A stretch of 64,000 nucleotides of DNA from Candidatus Saccharimonadota bacterium (GTDB lineage Bacteria; Patescibacteriota; Saccharimonadia; Saccharimonadales; Saccharimonadaceae), in NCBI GenBank assembly GCA_009783305.1, contig WRHJ01000002.1, positions 23,097 to 87,096 on the forward strand, given 5' to 3'. Shown in pieces: positions 1-6,625 of the stretch (within the stretch, counting starts at the first letter, position 1; each line of letters starts with the position of its first letter). The notes beneath the pieces were generated by a model. It saw only the letters and a list, made by a program, of their open reading frames with translations. It had not been told where the DNA came from and did no database searches. Both the position numbers and the translations under genes were made by a program.

Positions 1-278
1 ATAAGTTCGTTACGGAAGGCAGGAAAGATTTGGATGACGCTGTTGAGAGCTTGGCGCCGACAGACGAAGAAATTAATAATTTTAAGAATAACGTAGATGC
101 TAGATACGCTATATATAGTGATGATGACCACATTATACCTCTTGAAATACTAAAAAAGCATGCCGACAATATTGGCGCAGAACACTTATTGATATCCGGT
201 ATCGGTCATATGGGCAAAAAGAGTAATTTGCAGACTTTACCACAAGTATTAGAGATTATTGGGCGAACTAGTGCTTAA
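1..278 (+). CDS. RBBP9/YdeN-type alpha/beta hydrolase, C-terminal end (5' truncated by window)
   Basis: The reading frame is open to the left edge, so only the last 92 or so residues are present. It ends with a segment typical of the small RBBP9/YdeN serine-hydrolase family: YSDDDHIIP carries the acidic catalytic residue, and GIGHMGKKSNL carries the catalytic His before the last helix. The nucleophile Ser motif would lie upstream of the window. Family members are cytosolic esterase-like proteins of mostly unknown substrate. The TAA stop at 276-278 is followed by about 230 bases without a gene. Family assignment comes from the motif pattern only; another alpha/beta hydrolase subfamily is possible. 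Confidence 0.72.
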   Translation, partial: KFVTEGRKDLDDAVESLAPTDEEINNFKNNVDARYAIYSDDDHIIPLEILKKHADNIGAEHLLISGIGHMGKKSNLQTLPQVLEIIGRTSA

Positions 279-510
279 AGTAGTATAATTCAATCGTTAA
301 TCGGTGGAATATTTGTTTGTCGAATTATTACTAGACTTGTAGATTGTTATAACTTGAGAAACCGTGTTTCGTCTGAGTAGATTCGAATTTTTGAATATTT
401 TGAGTTATTTAACAGCGGTAGGAGATTGGTTATAACTTGTACGCTGCCTTGTATCCCTCGTGGGCTCTAGTGATATCTGAAGTAGTGTCTTGAAAGCCAC
501 CTCTGCTTTA

Positions 511-539
511 TTGACTTTTTTAAGTATGTGTGCTATAAT
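511..539 (+). promoter_or_regulatory. Strong promoter, TTGACT-17-TATAAT with extended -10
   Basis: The -35 box TTGACT lies at 511-516 and the -10 box TATAAT at 534-539, with a 17-base spacer and TG-C just before the -10. The stretch TATGTGTGCTATAAT is shared with the promoter at 18699-18727 upstream of the VirB6-like gene. Predicted start of transcription is near 546, giving a leader of about 230 bases before the gene at 776. Confidence 0.8.
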
Positions 540-571
540 AAGAATGTGAGCTGGTAACAGTTTACAGATTA

Positions 572-735
572 GAGTGAGGTGTACGTATGGCGGTTTTAAG
601 ACCCATATATGGGTCTTCTTGTTTCTAAACAAGAAGATTCCACTCCTTATCTACGAACTTTTACATGATGACTTACAGAGGTGTTTCCGCCCTACACGCT
701 TATATATCAGATGTAGGCGACTAGGGCGAAAACAC
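572..735 (+). promoter_or_regulatory. Structured 5' leader, candidate cis-regulatory RNA
   Basis: Between the promoter at 511-539 and the gene at 776 are several strong inverted repeats. A 20-base perfect palindrome at 598-617 (GACCC...GGGTC) overlaps by three bases a second hairpin at 615-636 with 10-base arms, so the two compete. GAGTG at 572-576 can pair with CACTC at 641-645 and enclose both. A separate hairpin at 681-735 pairs GTGTTT with AAACAC and CGCCCT with AGGGCG, and its inner CCTACA/TGTAGG pair competes with the CGCCCT arm. Mutually exclusive pairings are typical of switch-like leaders. I cannot match it to a known riboswitch class, and it could be a free-standing small RNA. Confidence 0.5.
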
Positions 736-775
736 GAGTTCTCGCCTATAATTGAACTATGAGGAGGAAACAGAT

Positions 776-1129
776 GTGATAAAACCGCAAGAGCTTACAC
801 GAGCGCCGAACCAGATTTATGTCCCTATTCCGTACAAAAACCCTAAACTTAACTGGGAAGGCCATATCAACGGGATTAAGCGCTGGGCAGAAAAGTTCGG
901 CATCAAGCTGGGAGAAGATTACGGATTCGGAATCGAAATCTCAGAAATACCCGAAAGCATCGAATGGCACACCGAGGACGAAACCGGAGGCTTCTTGATT
1001 GACTCAAAGCTCGGTGCCGTTAAAGGACGAGTCGGCGTGGTCAATAGGACTGGAACGGCCGAAAACGGCACAGTGTCTTGCAAAATAACACCTGGGATAC
1101 CGGTATCTACATCACTGAATTACGAATAA
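776..1129 (+). CDS. Hypothetical protein, 117 aa, behind a structured leader
   Basis: I do not recognise this family. The start chosen is GTG at 776, because a strong GAGGAGG site lies eight bases upstream; the frame is also open upstream to a TTG at 752, but that has no such site. The protein is soluble, with no signal peptide or membrane segment. It has an N-terminal proline-rich stretch (PYKNPKLNWEGHINGIK), then acidic and glycine-rich sequence (ESIEWHTEDETGGF) and a beta-rich end. It is followed 13 bases later by the gene at 1143, with its own GGGAGGGG site, so the two probably share the 511 promoter and the terminator at 1514. Coding-strand G exceeds C here, unlike plus-strand genes further right. 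Confidence 0.72.
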   Translation: MIKPQELTRAPNQIYVPIPYKNPKLNWEGHINGIKRWAEKFGIKLGEDYGFGIEISEIPESIEWHTEDETGGFLIDSKLGAVKGRVGVVNRTGTAENGTVSCKITPGIPVSTSLNYE

Positions 1130-1142
1130 GGGAGGGGAAATA

Positions 1143-1487
1143 ATGGACGGATTTATGAAGCAGCAAGTTACAGACTTCACTGGTCTGGTGGATCGCGAGA
1201 TGACGGCGATAAAGCAAGCGGCGGACAGGATCGTTGATGCGACAAAGTTTTGCGATGAACTCGACAGCAAGGAAGGACTAAGCTTTGCGGAAAAATATGT
1301 GCAACTGTATCTGAATAAGATCTTTGATTTCATGGACGAGATTAAGGAAATGTCAGAGCAGGCGCCTTTGGCCGCGAAAGCCCTCTTCATGGTTATAAAC
1401 CATTCGATGTCGGCTGTTCCTGCGCCCGCCACAGAAGCCGAAGCAGCCGAGCTGTTAACCCACATCATGCTTAGCAGCGCCGAATGA
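1143..1487 (+). CDS. Hypothetical helical protein, 114 aa
   Basis: Second gene of the 511 transcription unit, with a purine-rich ribosome site (GGGAGGGG) six bases before ATG. The sequence looks almost all helical (MKQQVTDFTGLVDREMTAIK near the start, LYLNKIFDFMDEIKEMSEQ in the middle) and ends in an alanine/glutamate-rich tail. No membrane segment, signal peptide or catalytic motif is visible. I do not recognise the family. Tight coupling to the gene at 776 suggests that the two proteins work together. Confidence 0.7.
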   Translation: MDGFMKQQVTDFTGLVDREMTAIKQAADRIVDATKFCDELDSKEGLSFAEKYVQLYLNKIFDFMDEIKEMSEQAPLAAKALFMVINHSMSAVPAPATEAEAAELLTHIMLSSAE

Positions 1488-1513
1488 ACTATTAAGTAAG
1501 TCATTACGAACAA

Positions 1514-1545
1514 ACCGTCAGGCGCAGAGCGCCGGGCGGTTTTTC
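1514..1545 (+). terminator. Rho-independent terminator after the 776-1487 unit
   Basis: ACCG plus GGCGC pair with GCGCC plus CGGT around an AGA loop, followed by TTTTT. It ends the two-gene unit. The 1546-1664 gap then holds only the GTTATAACTTGAGAA repeat and the ribosome site of the next gene. Confidence 0.85.
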
Positions 1546-1664
1546 TATAGATTTATTATGTTTGTTATTATTAGAGCTGGAACAGTTTTCTTCCTTAAAG
1601 ATGGTTATAACTTGAGAAATTCTGTTCCGCCAGAGCATAAGCGTAATAGCAAAAGGAGATTAGT

Positions 1665-2126
1665 ATGTCCGCTAGCGAGTGGTACAAAGGCAAAGATGGC
1701 AAGGCTGAACATCTGGTTTATCTGAATAGCAAAGCAAAAGAGCTAGAGAAACTTTTGGCTGGTGAAAAAACTATGATTATGCGCGGTGCTGCGGGCAAAA
1801 AGTCACCACTTGGTGGCAGAGCAAAAGTAAATGACACTGTCTATTTTGTGGAAACTGGCGGCGATATGACTGTCACATGCATGGGTGTCATTTCTAAAAT
1901 TGTCGAGAGCGAGAAAATGACTCCTGAAGAATCCATCGGATTCGTGAAGAAGTTTGAGAAAGAATTAAACTTGTCCAAAGAACAATACGACAGATGGGCA
2001 GGCAAAAAATATCTAGCCGTGTATGAGATATCAGATATTAAGCCAATCGAACCGTTTACTTATCGACGCGACAAGAATATGGATGACTGGATTATTACTG
2101 ACGATATTAACAAGATAAAGGTATAA
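1665..2126 (+). CDS. Hypothetical protein, 153 aa, possibly PUA/ASCH-like
   Basis: ATG at 1665 follows AAAAGGAG with proper spacing. The first third is charged (SEWYKGKDGKAEHLVYLN). It is followed by a segment resembling the opening of PUA-fold (ASCH/EVE-like) domains: KAKELEKLLAGEKTMIMRG, then a basic glycine loop, then VNDTVYFVE and repeated beta strands (MTVTCMGVISKIVES). PUA-fold proteins usually bind RNA or modified nucleotides. The resemblance is at the level of layout only, so the function is unproven. No signal peptide or membrane segment. It appears to be transcribed alone, from the repeat-containing region at 1603, and ends at the terminator at 2258. Confidence 0.6.
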   Translation: MSASEWYKGKDGKAEHLVYLNSKAKELEKLLAGEKTMIMRGAAGKKSPLGGRAKVNDTVYFVETGGDMTVTCMGVISKIVESEKMTPEESIGFVKKFEKELNLSKEQYDRWAGKKYLAVYEISDIKPIEPFTYRRDKNMDDWIITDDINKIKV

Positions 2127-2257
2127 TTAGGTAGGAAGATTGTTTGCGTCGGAATAACTTGGTTTATACTCCGTTAAAACCTGCGAAATTGAGTCCCGCC
2201 AGTAAAACGAGGGACGCCGCAGGCGCATCCCGAGTCTTCCGCCAGAGTAGGCTAAAC

Positions 2258-2300
2258 AAACCCCCGACAATCTGTAGTAATACAGTACGTCGGGGGTTTT
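2258..2300. terminator. Bidirectional terminator hairpin between convergent genes
   Basis: CCCCCGAC pairs with GTCGGGGG, with an inner CTGTA/TACAG stem and GTAA loop. TTTT follows on the plus strand, and an A-rich run precedes it for the minus strand. It separates the plus gene ending at 2126 from the minus gene ending at 2320. The 2127-2257 stretch holds short CCGCCAG repeat fragments only. Confidence 0.85.
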
Positions 2301-2319
2301 GCTATTCACGCTGCAATGT

Positions 2320-2877
2320 TTAGTTATTCGTCCTACAGGTCGGCGAAACTCCAAGGACATCGTAAATCTCGCTTTTGCTCATACCGGTTTCAAGCTGTTC
2401 GTAGACATAGTCGCTGACTGTCTTATTGAACGAAGCTATGCTCACAGCATAGCCGCTATCGTCAAAGCCAATCGTAATGCCATTGTGATAATCGCAGTTT
2501 TCTGCAACGCCGAACAAATCATCCAAAGCATCTCCCACACCCTTCGCCAATAAAACATAGCTGATAAAGAAAATCGCAATCCCTGCAACGGATAGAATCG
2601 TACCAACCAACGCCATAGCCTTTCCGCCCATCTTGTTCGCAAAACCCATAATTGTGGCAATTAAGCCCAAGATTAAACCAACAATTGCGATTATCAGCGA
2701 GAAAATATTAAGGAAGGGTATCCACGCTCCGCACACCGCTACAATACCAAGCACTAATGCTGCGACCGCCAAACCTTTGCCTCCGCCCGCCGGCGCAGCA
2801 GCCATTGGCTGACTTACATTTGGAACCGGAGCCTGTGGCGCTGCCGCCTGTTGTGGTTGACTACTATTATTTTCCAT
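2320..2877 (-). CDS. Small membrane protein with DUF4190-like helices and SmpA-like tail
   Basis: 185 residues in three parts: a Gln/Pro/Ala-rich cytoplasmic start (about 1-33), two or three glycine/alanine-rich membrane helices with the spacing of DUF4190-type proteins (about 34-112), and a soluble end. The end contains TGMSKSEIYDVLG, like the G-M-S-xx-E/Q-V-xx-xLG motif of SmpA/OmlA and DUF3862 domains. Start ATG has AGGTG seven bases upstream. A TATAAT with TG-T before it lies about 35 bases upstream on the minus strand. Role unknown; it probably sits in the cell envelope. The next gene upstream (2927-5341) is on the same strand but has its own promoter. Confidence 0.65.
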   Translation of the reverse strand: MENNSSQPQQAAAPQAPVPNVSQPMAAAPAGGGKGLAVAALVLGIVAVCGAWIPFLNIFSLIIAIVGLILGLIATIMGFANKMGGKAMALVGTILSVAGIAIFFISYVLLAKGVGDALDDLFGVAENCDYHNGITIGFDDSGYAVSIASFNKTVSDYVYEQLETGMSKSEIYDVLGVSPTCRTNN

Positions 2878-2926
2878 ACAAATTCACCTTTCTTTTAATA
2901 ACCACATTATAACATAATCATTATGA

Positions 2927-5341
2927 CTATTTTTTTACTCTTCTTCGGATCATCAACCACGTCGCCATACCCACACTGGCGCCGACAATCAGTATGATAT
3001 GCAAATTCTGTCCCATAACCCTTGCCCCTTCATACCAAAAGAAACCCGTATCTGGCGCTGTTGGTGGCGTAACTGGAGGCGTATATTTGACGATTGTAGA
3101 CGTAGAACAATTTATACAGTTTCCTTCAATGGCCCCATTAAGCCCAGCTGGAGACACTATGTTGTTCATCACCCCGTTTGCGCCCACAAGATCCGACGGG
3201 ATAAGCACTCGCACCATATAGGTAATATAAACAGTTTGATCGACTGCGAGTGACCCGCTCCAATTTAAAGTCTTGCCTTTGACTAATGGATTATTGGCAG
3301 GAGTACCGTCCGGCTCGCCCCTATAAGAAGGTGCGTCATAAGAAGCGTAGTTGTCTGCGCCAATCACGGCATCATCGAGCACGTCCGAAAGATCATCCTC
3401 TATGTATATCGGATACCATCTCGTATAAGGAGAAGTTCCGGTATTAGTTATAGCTACAGTGTACACGACCCAGTCATTTGGCGTAGTTCCGTCTGGAGTT
3501 ATCTCGGTTATCGGAGTCTTGCCCCAGTTTGTGACAGTCTTATCTATCGTATACTCCGGATCGCCAACGAGAGTCTGCGTCGAGCAGTCTCCTGAACAAC
3601 TTCCATCCGTACCAGTTACGGTCAGGTAGTTATTCAATTGCAAGTTGCCTTCACCAGTCACCGTAACAGAATATGTCACAATCTTCGTGCCTCCAGCCAG
3701 GAGATCGCCGCTCCAGTTCAAAATCATCCCAGATAGCCCACACGTTTCCGACCCATCTGCAATATCAGTTGCACAATCTCCGTTATAAAACGCGTCATCA
3801 AGGACGTCTGACATATCGTCAATAAAGGTTGCTAAAGTAGTAGAACTAGTATAATCTTCTTCGCCGGTATTCTGGAGCGTAATTTCATATGTGACGACAT
3901 CGCCCGGACGGACGTGGCGCGGATTGTCTGAAGTCGCCGTTTTGCTCACGATGTATCCATCAGGCGCAGTACAGTTCCGTACCGTGGGAGGGGTATTATT
4001 ATCTGGGTCTGGATCTGCCTCATTGCCAGTCACGGTAGCCATGTTATCAACGCAGAGACCAAACGTTGTTGGAGTTGACACTGTAATATTAAACGATTGC
4101 GAGTCCAAAGCTGCTAATGTACCCGAAACACAAATAACTGTCCGACCAGTAGGATCGTCCGGCGAAATGTAACAGTCAGCATCCATAGATATTACTGTCG
4201 TATTAGCATCAATTACATCTGTAATATAAAAGCCGCTGCTTGCAACGCCGAAAGCGTCATTATTCGTCACAGTAAGCGTGTAAGAAATATTCGCACCCGC
4301 CACATACTGCGTCGGATCACCACCAGTATCATTTCCCGTGTCAGCAGTTTTTTCTAAACTCAAATCAATCGGCTCTCCAGCGTACGACGCGCCATCATTT
4401 GTACTGCTTGATGGTCCAAATAGCATAGCGCCCTCAGCAAATACTGGCGCAGCAGAAGCGGGATCCGTGATAACGATTTGGTGGATGTGTCCTGTTTGGT
4501 TGTTAGAAATACCAAGATTGCCGTTCCCATAGAGCCACTGAGCTCCAAAACTTGCACCATTCCATTGGATACTTGAAAGCCCGCCTAGACTAAACCAATC
4601 TAACACCCCATACCTAGCGCTGCCCGGAGTTACGTCAATACGATAAATCCCATTAGGAAAAGCTGCCGTGTTCCCACCGCCACCGTAGACTGCCCATATA
4701 TAGCTATCACCAGAAACAGGATCTTCCATACAGACCATATCGGCAACATTTGGAAGCGTATTCGTCCCTCCATATCCAGCAGTAAGATTCAGCGGCACCG
4801 CAGTTGGAGTTACGGCCGCAACATTAATAGAAAAAATCCTCGTCGTATTCTGTGAAGGGGCTATCCATAAAGTATTTGGCGGATTACAGGTCCCAATCGT
4901 CCCGGCGTTATAAGTCTGCGAACCTGACAATGCCGGCAAATTAGCTATTGACCCTCCAGGCCCAAGTCCCGTAGTTGCACCGGTCGAGTCTATCTGAATT
5001 AGGCGATTTGTTCCAGTATTGATAGCATAAAGGAACATGTCCGTAGGGTTGAAACCCATGGCATTATAGGTAATTGTTTGTACTGGGCCTATGGTAGCAA
5101 AGTTCGCGGTATTTGTGCCTGGAACTTGGACGGCCCCATAAAGTCTGGTTGGGCTGCCCTGAGAGACGAAAATCATACTTGGTCCATAAGGAAATGGCAC
5201 AGGTGCGGCATAAGCTGGACGCTCTTGTTTAACCATAAAGCCGACAAAAAGAAACACAAAAGACACCACCAGTAATCCCGCCGCGATAGATGCTAGATTT
5301 TTGCCTCCACTTCGCTTTATTTTATTGATACCCGTTGCCAT
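2927..5341 (-). CDS. DUF11-repeat surface protein with sortase-like PDTG tail
   Basis: 804 residues. An N-terminal signal/membrane segment (about 14-36, followed by RPAYA) leads into a beta-rich region with 'WIAPSQNT' and 'YIWAVYGGGG' segments that resembles a propeller-like domain. Then come three DUF11-type repeats (about 325-720), each with 'VTYEITLQNTG' or 'ISYTLTVTNND'-like openings. The end has PPTAPDTGF, a hydrophobic stretch and the basic tail RRRVKK, the layout of a cell-wall sorting signal with PDTG in place of LPxTG. It is probably a long, wall- or membrane-anchored adhesin or stalk. Start ATG follows AAGGAAC; a minus-strand TGTGCTATAAT at 5395-5385 is its likely promoter. Confidence 0.82.
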   Translation of the reverse strand: MATGINKIKRSGGKNLASIAAGLLVVSFVFLFVGFMVKQERPAYAAPVPFPYGPSMIFVSQGSPTRLYGAVQVPGTNTANFATIGPVQTITYNAMGFNPTDMFLYAINTGTNRLIQIDSTGATTGLGPGGSIANLPALSGSQTYNAGTIGTCNPPNTLWIAPSQNTTRIFSINVAAVTPTAVPLNLTAGYGGTNTLPNVADMVCMEDPVSGDSYIWAVYGGGGNTAAFPNGIYRIDVTPGSARYGVLDWFSLGGLSSIQWNGASFGAQWLYGNGNLGISNNQTGHIHQIVITDPASAAPVFAEGAMLFGPSSSTNDGASYAGEPIDLSLEKTADTGNDTGGDPTQYVAGANISYTLTVTNNDAFGVASSGFYITDVIDANTTVISMDADCYISPDDPTGRTVICVSGTLAALDSQSFNITVSTPTTFGLCVDNMATVTGNEADPDPDNNTPPTVRNCTAPDGYIVSKTATSDNPRHVRPGDVVTYEITLQNTGEEDYTSSTTLATFIDDMSDVLDDAFYNGDCATDIADGSETCGLSGMILNWSGDLLAGGTKIVTYSVTVTGEGNLQLNNYLTVTGTDGSCSGDCSTQTLVGDPEYTIDKTVTNWGKTPITEITPDGTTPNDWVVYTVAITNTGTSPYTRWYPIYIEDDLSDVLDDAVIGADNYASYDAPSYRGEPDGTPANNPLVKGKTLNWSGSLAVDQTVYITYMVRVLIPSDLVGANGVMNNIVSPAGLNGAIEGNCINCSTSTIVKYTPPVTPPTAPDTGFFWYEGARVMGQNLHIILIVGASVGMATWLMIRRRVKK

Positions 5342-5359
5342 ACAAGGTTCCTTCCGCCA

Positions 5360-5485
5360 TTAAAGCTTGTGATTATTCGCACTCATTATAGCACAAACAA
5401 ATACAGTGATAATGTATGTAGTATAATCCAGCTCGGCCTGTGCTTCCGCTAACCCCTGCCTAGTTAAGTAAGTTTCGTTTTTCAT
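5360..5485 (-). pseudogene. GreA-like N-terminal fragment (41 codons)
   Basis: A minus-strand frame starts at ATG 5485 with GGGAG about eight bases upstream and stops at 5360. Its first residues, ETYLTRQGLAEAQAELDY, closely resemble the start of the transcript-cleavage factor GreA (xxYLTxEGLxKLxAELxY). After residue 21 the resemblance ends, and the frame runs through the promoter of the DUF11 gene (TGTGCTATAAT is inside it). This looks like a broken copy of greA left by a rearrangement; a short leader peptide is the alternative. The ribosome site may still be active. Not recognised beyond this similarity. Confidence 0.45.
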
Positions 5486-5601
5486 TTTTGTGACTCCCTT
5501 CTTACTTTTTACTTTGCAATTTCAGTGTGAGCTGTCAAGCAACTTGAAAGTCAACTACTTTTTCCTACAGAGGCCGCCAACAAAAATAAGTCCTAAAACT
5601 T

Positions 5602-5664
5602 GGAAACGATCCACAAAAAGAAGTCATTAAACTAGTTTAATGACTTCTTAAAAGGATCGTTTCC
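5602..5664. repeat. Large two-part palindrome next to tRNA-Arg
   Basis: A 32-base perfect palindrome (5618-5649, centre ACTAGT) is nested inside an outer inverted repeat of 11 bases (GGAAACGATCC at 5602-5612 and its complement at 5654-5664). The internal loops are only A residues. It begins five bases beyond the CCA end of tRNA-Arg. It could be an unusual tRNA terminator, a cruciform or recombination site, or a small palindromic mobile element. The following U-run on the minus strand is poor, so a simple terminator is not fully convincing. 5486-5601 holds nothing else clear. Confidence 0.8.
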
Positions 5665-5668
5665 GACG

Positions 5669-5745
5669 TGGTATGCCCGATACGATTCGAACGTACGACC
5701 TTCAGCTCCGCAAGCTGACGCTCTATCCAACTGAGCTACGGGCAC
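5669..5745 (-). tRNA. tRNA-Arg, anticodon GCG, with encoded CCA
   Basis: Read on the minus strand it forms a complete 77-base cloverleaf. Acceptor GTGCCCG pairs with CGGGCAT, the D arm is GCTC...GAGC, the anticodon stem is TCAGC/GCTGA with loop TTGCGGA, and the T arm is GTACG-TTCGAAT-CGTAT. Discriminator A and CCA are encoded. The anticodon is GCG, reading CGC and CGU. Most bacteria read the CGN box with an ACG tRNA edited to ICG, so a genomic GCG anticodon is unusual. The D loop keeps the A expected for arginine identity. Confidence 0.93.
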
Positions 5746-5873
5746 ATGTGTGGATAACAAACCGTCGCTTTCACACGACGTCTTTTATCCACCTCGAAAA
5801 TTAAACGAGCATTGTGAAAATCACAACACCTCGCATTATAGCACACCTCGCGCCCCCGTGGTATAATCAAATT

Positions 5874-6608
5874 ATGGAAAAAGCCACTAAAAAATCGAGT
5901 TTAAAACCAAAACTCCAAAAGGCCAAGGTGAAGGTGGCCAACACTATCCATGGCAAACCTGCCAAGGATCTCAAAATCATCGCCGTTGCCGGTCACACCG
6001 GTAGTGAAACGGTCGCCCATTTTATCCACGAAATCCTCAGCGCCCACAAGGTACCAGCCGCCCTTATCACCAGCCCCGCCGACAGCCCCATCTCCACCCT
6101 CATGCTCTATCGATATCTCTCAAAATGCCTCAAAAGCGGCGCCACCCACGTCATCATCGAAGCCCCCGCCGCCTCCATCAAAAAACAAGTCTTCTATAAG
6201 CTGCCTATCCACATGGCCGTCCTCACCAACACTGTCTCTCCCGACATCATCGGCACTGACATCGCCGATCTCGTCGCCCAAAAATCCACTCTTTTCCAGG
6301 ATTCGCCTCATTTCATCGTCCTCAACCGCGATGACCCTCAATATGACCACTTCTCAACTTTCGCCGCCAAAACCGCCACCACCACCTACGGCCAACACCG
6401 TGAAGCCAAAACCCGCATCAATCGCTCAAAACTCTACAAAAAGGGCACCGAAGCCAGTCTCGCCCACGATTCTGCCACCTTTGATGTCGCTACCTTCGCC
6501 ATCGGCGAAGAAGCTGTCGCCCTCATGGCCGCTGCCGCTGCCGCTGCCAACCTCCTCGGTGTCCCAGATGATATCATCGTCGAAGGCATCGCCTCCTACG
6601 AACCGTAA
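5874..6608 (+). CDS. Degenerate Mur-ligase-like protein, central domain only
   Basis: 244 residues from ATG 5874. The start is set by TATAAT at 5862-5867, which leaves only six bases before ATG, so the mRNA is probably leaderless. The sequence follows the ATP-binding central domain of Mur ligases: LKIIAVAGHTGSETVAHFI sits where the P-loop GTNGKTTT belongs, then GATHVIIEAPA (cf. 'xxLEMTSHAL') and VLTNTVSPDIIGT (cf. 'VMTNVTHEHLDYH'). But the P-loop Lys is gone, the His/Asp sites are altered, and there is no C-terminal domain. It is probably catalytically dead, perhaps a regulator or remnant of MurE. The neighbour downstream is on the same strand; a fuller Mur ligase is at 7953. Confidence 0.66.
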   Translation: MEKATKKSSLKPKLQKAKVKVANTIHGKPAKDLKIIAVAGHTGSETVAHFIHEILSAHKVPAALITSPADSPISTLMLYRYLSKCLKSGATHVIIEAPAASIKKQVFYKLPIHMAVLTNTVSPDIIGTDIADLVAQKSTLFQDSPHFIVLNRDDPQYDHFSTFAAKTATTTYGQHREAKTRINRSKLYKKGTEASLAHDSATFDVATFAIGEEAVALMAAAAAAANLLGVPDDIIVEGIASYEP

Positions 6609-6625
6609 CGTGCTATACTTTATAA

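Larger units (their letters stand above)
345..1637 (+). repeat. Dispersed short repeat GTTATAACTTGAGAA (345-360, 428-439, 1603-1618)
   Basis: The core GTTATAACTTG occurs three times within 1.3 kb, at about 346-356, 429-439 and 1604-1614. Two copies (345-381 and 1603-1637) extend further and diverge gradually, sharing TTGAGAA and a later (T)TCCGCCAGAG-like tail. A weaker relative is near 2150-2250, where CCGCCAG occurs twice. All copies lie in gene-free stretches, and the 1603 copy is directly upstream of the gene at 1665. They could be weak promoters built around TTGAGA, or remnants of a mobile or attachment sequence. The span given covers the set, not one continuous element; 290-510 otherwise holds nothing I recognise. 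Confidence 0.5.

Noticed and set aside
405-632. 75-codon minus-strand open frame across the leader/promoter region
   Set aside because: It runs through the promoter and palindromes, has no ribosome site or recognisable sequence, and is explained by hairpin symmetry.
747-752. TATAAT as the promoter for the gene at 776
   Set aside because: It has no convincing -35 or TG extension and would place the start of transcription inside the ribosome site; the 511-539 promoter is better.
2127-2360. 77-codon minus-strand frame across the 2258-2300 terminator
   Set aside because: It overlaps a strong terminator and the end of a better gene; arginine-rich, no family likeness.
5401-5428. Possible dif (XerCD) site near GATAATGTATG
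   Set aside because: Only about nine bases match the known dif centre and the right arm does not fit; kept only as a place to search because of the skew switch.
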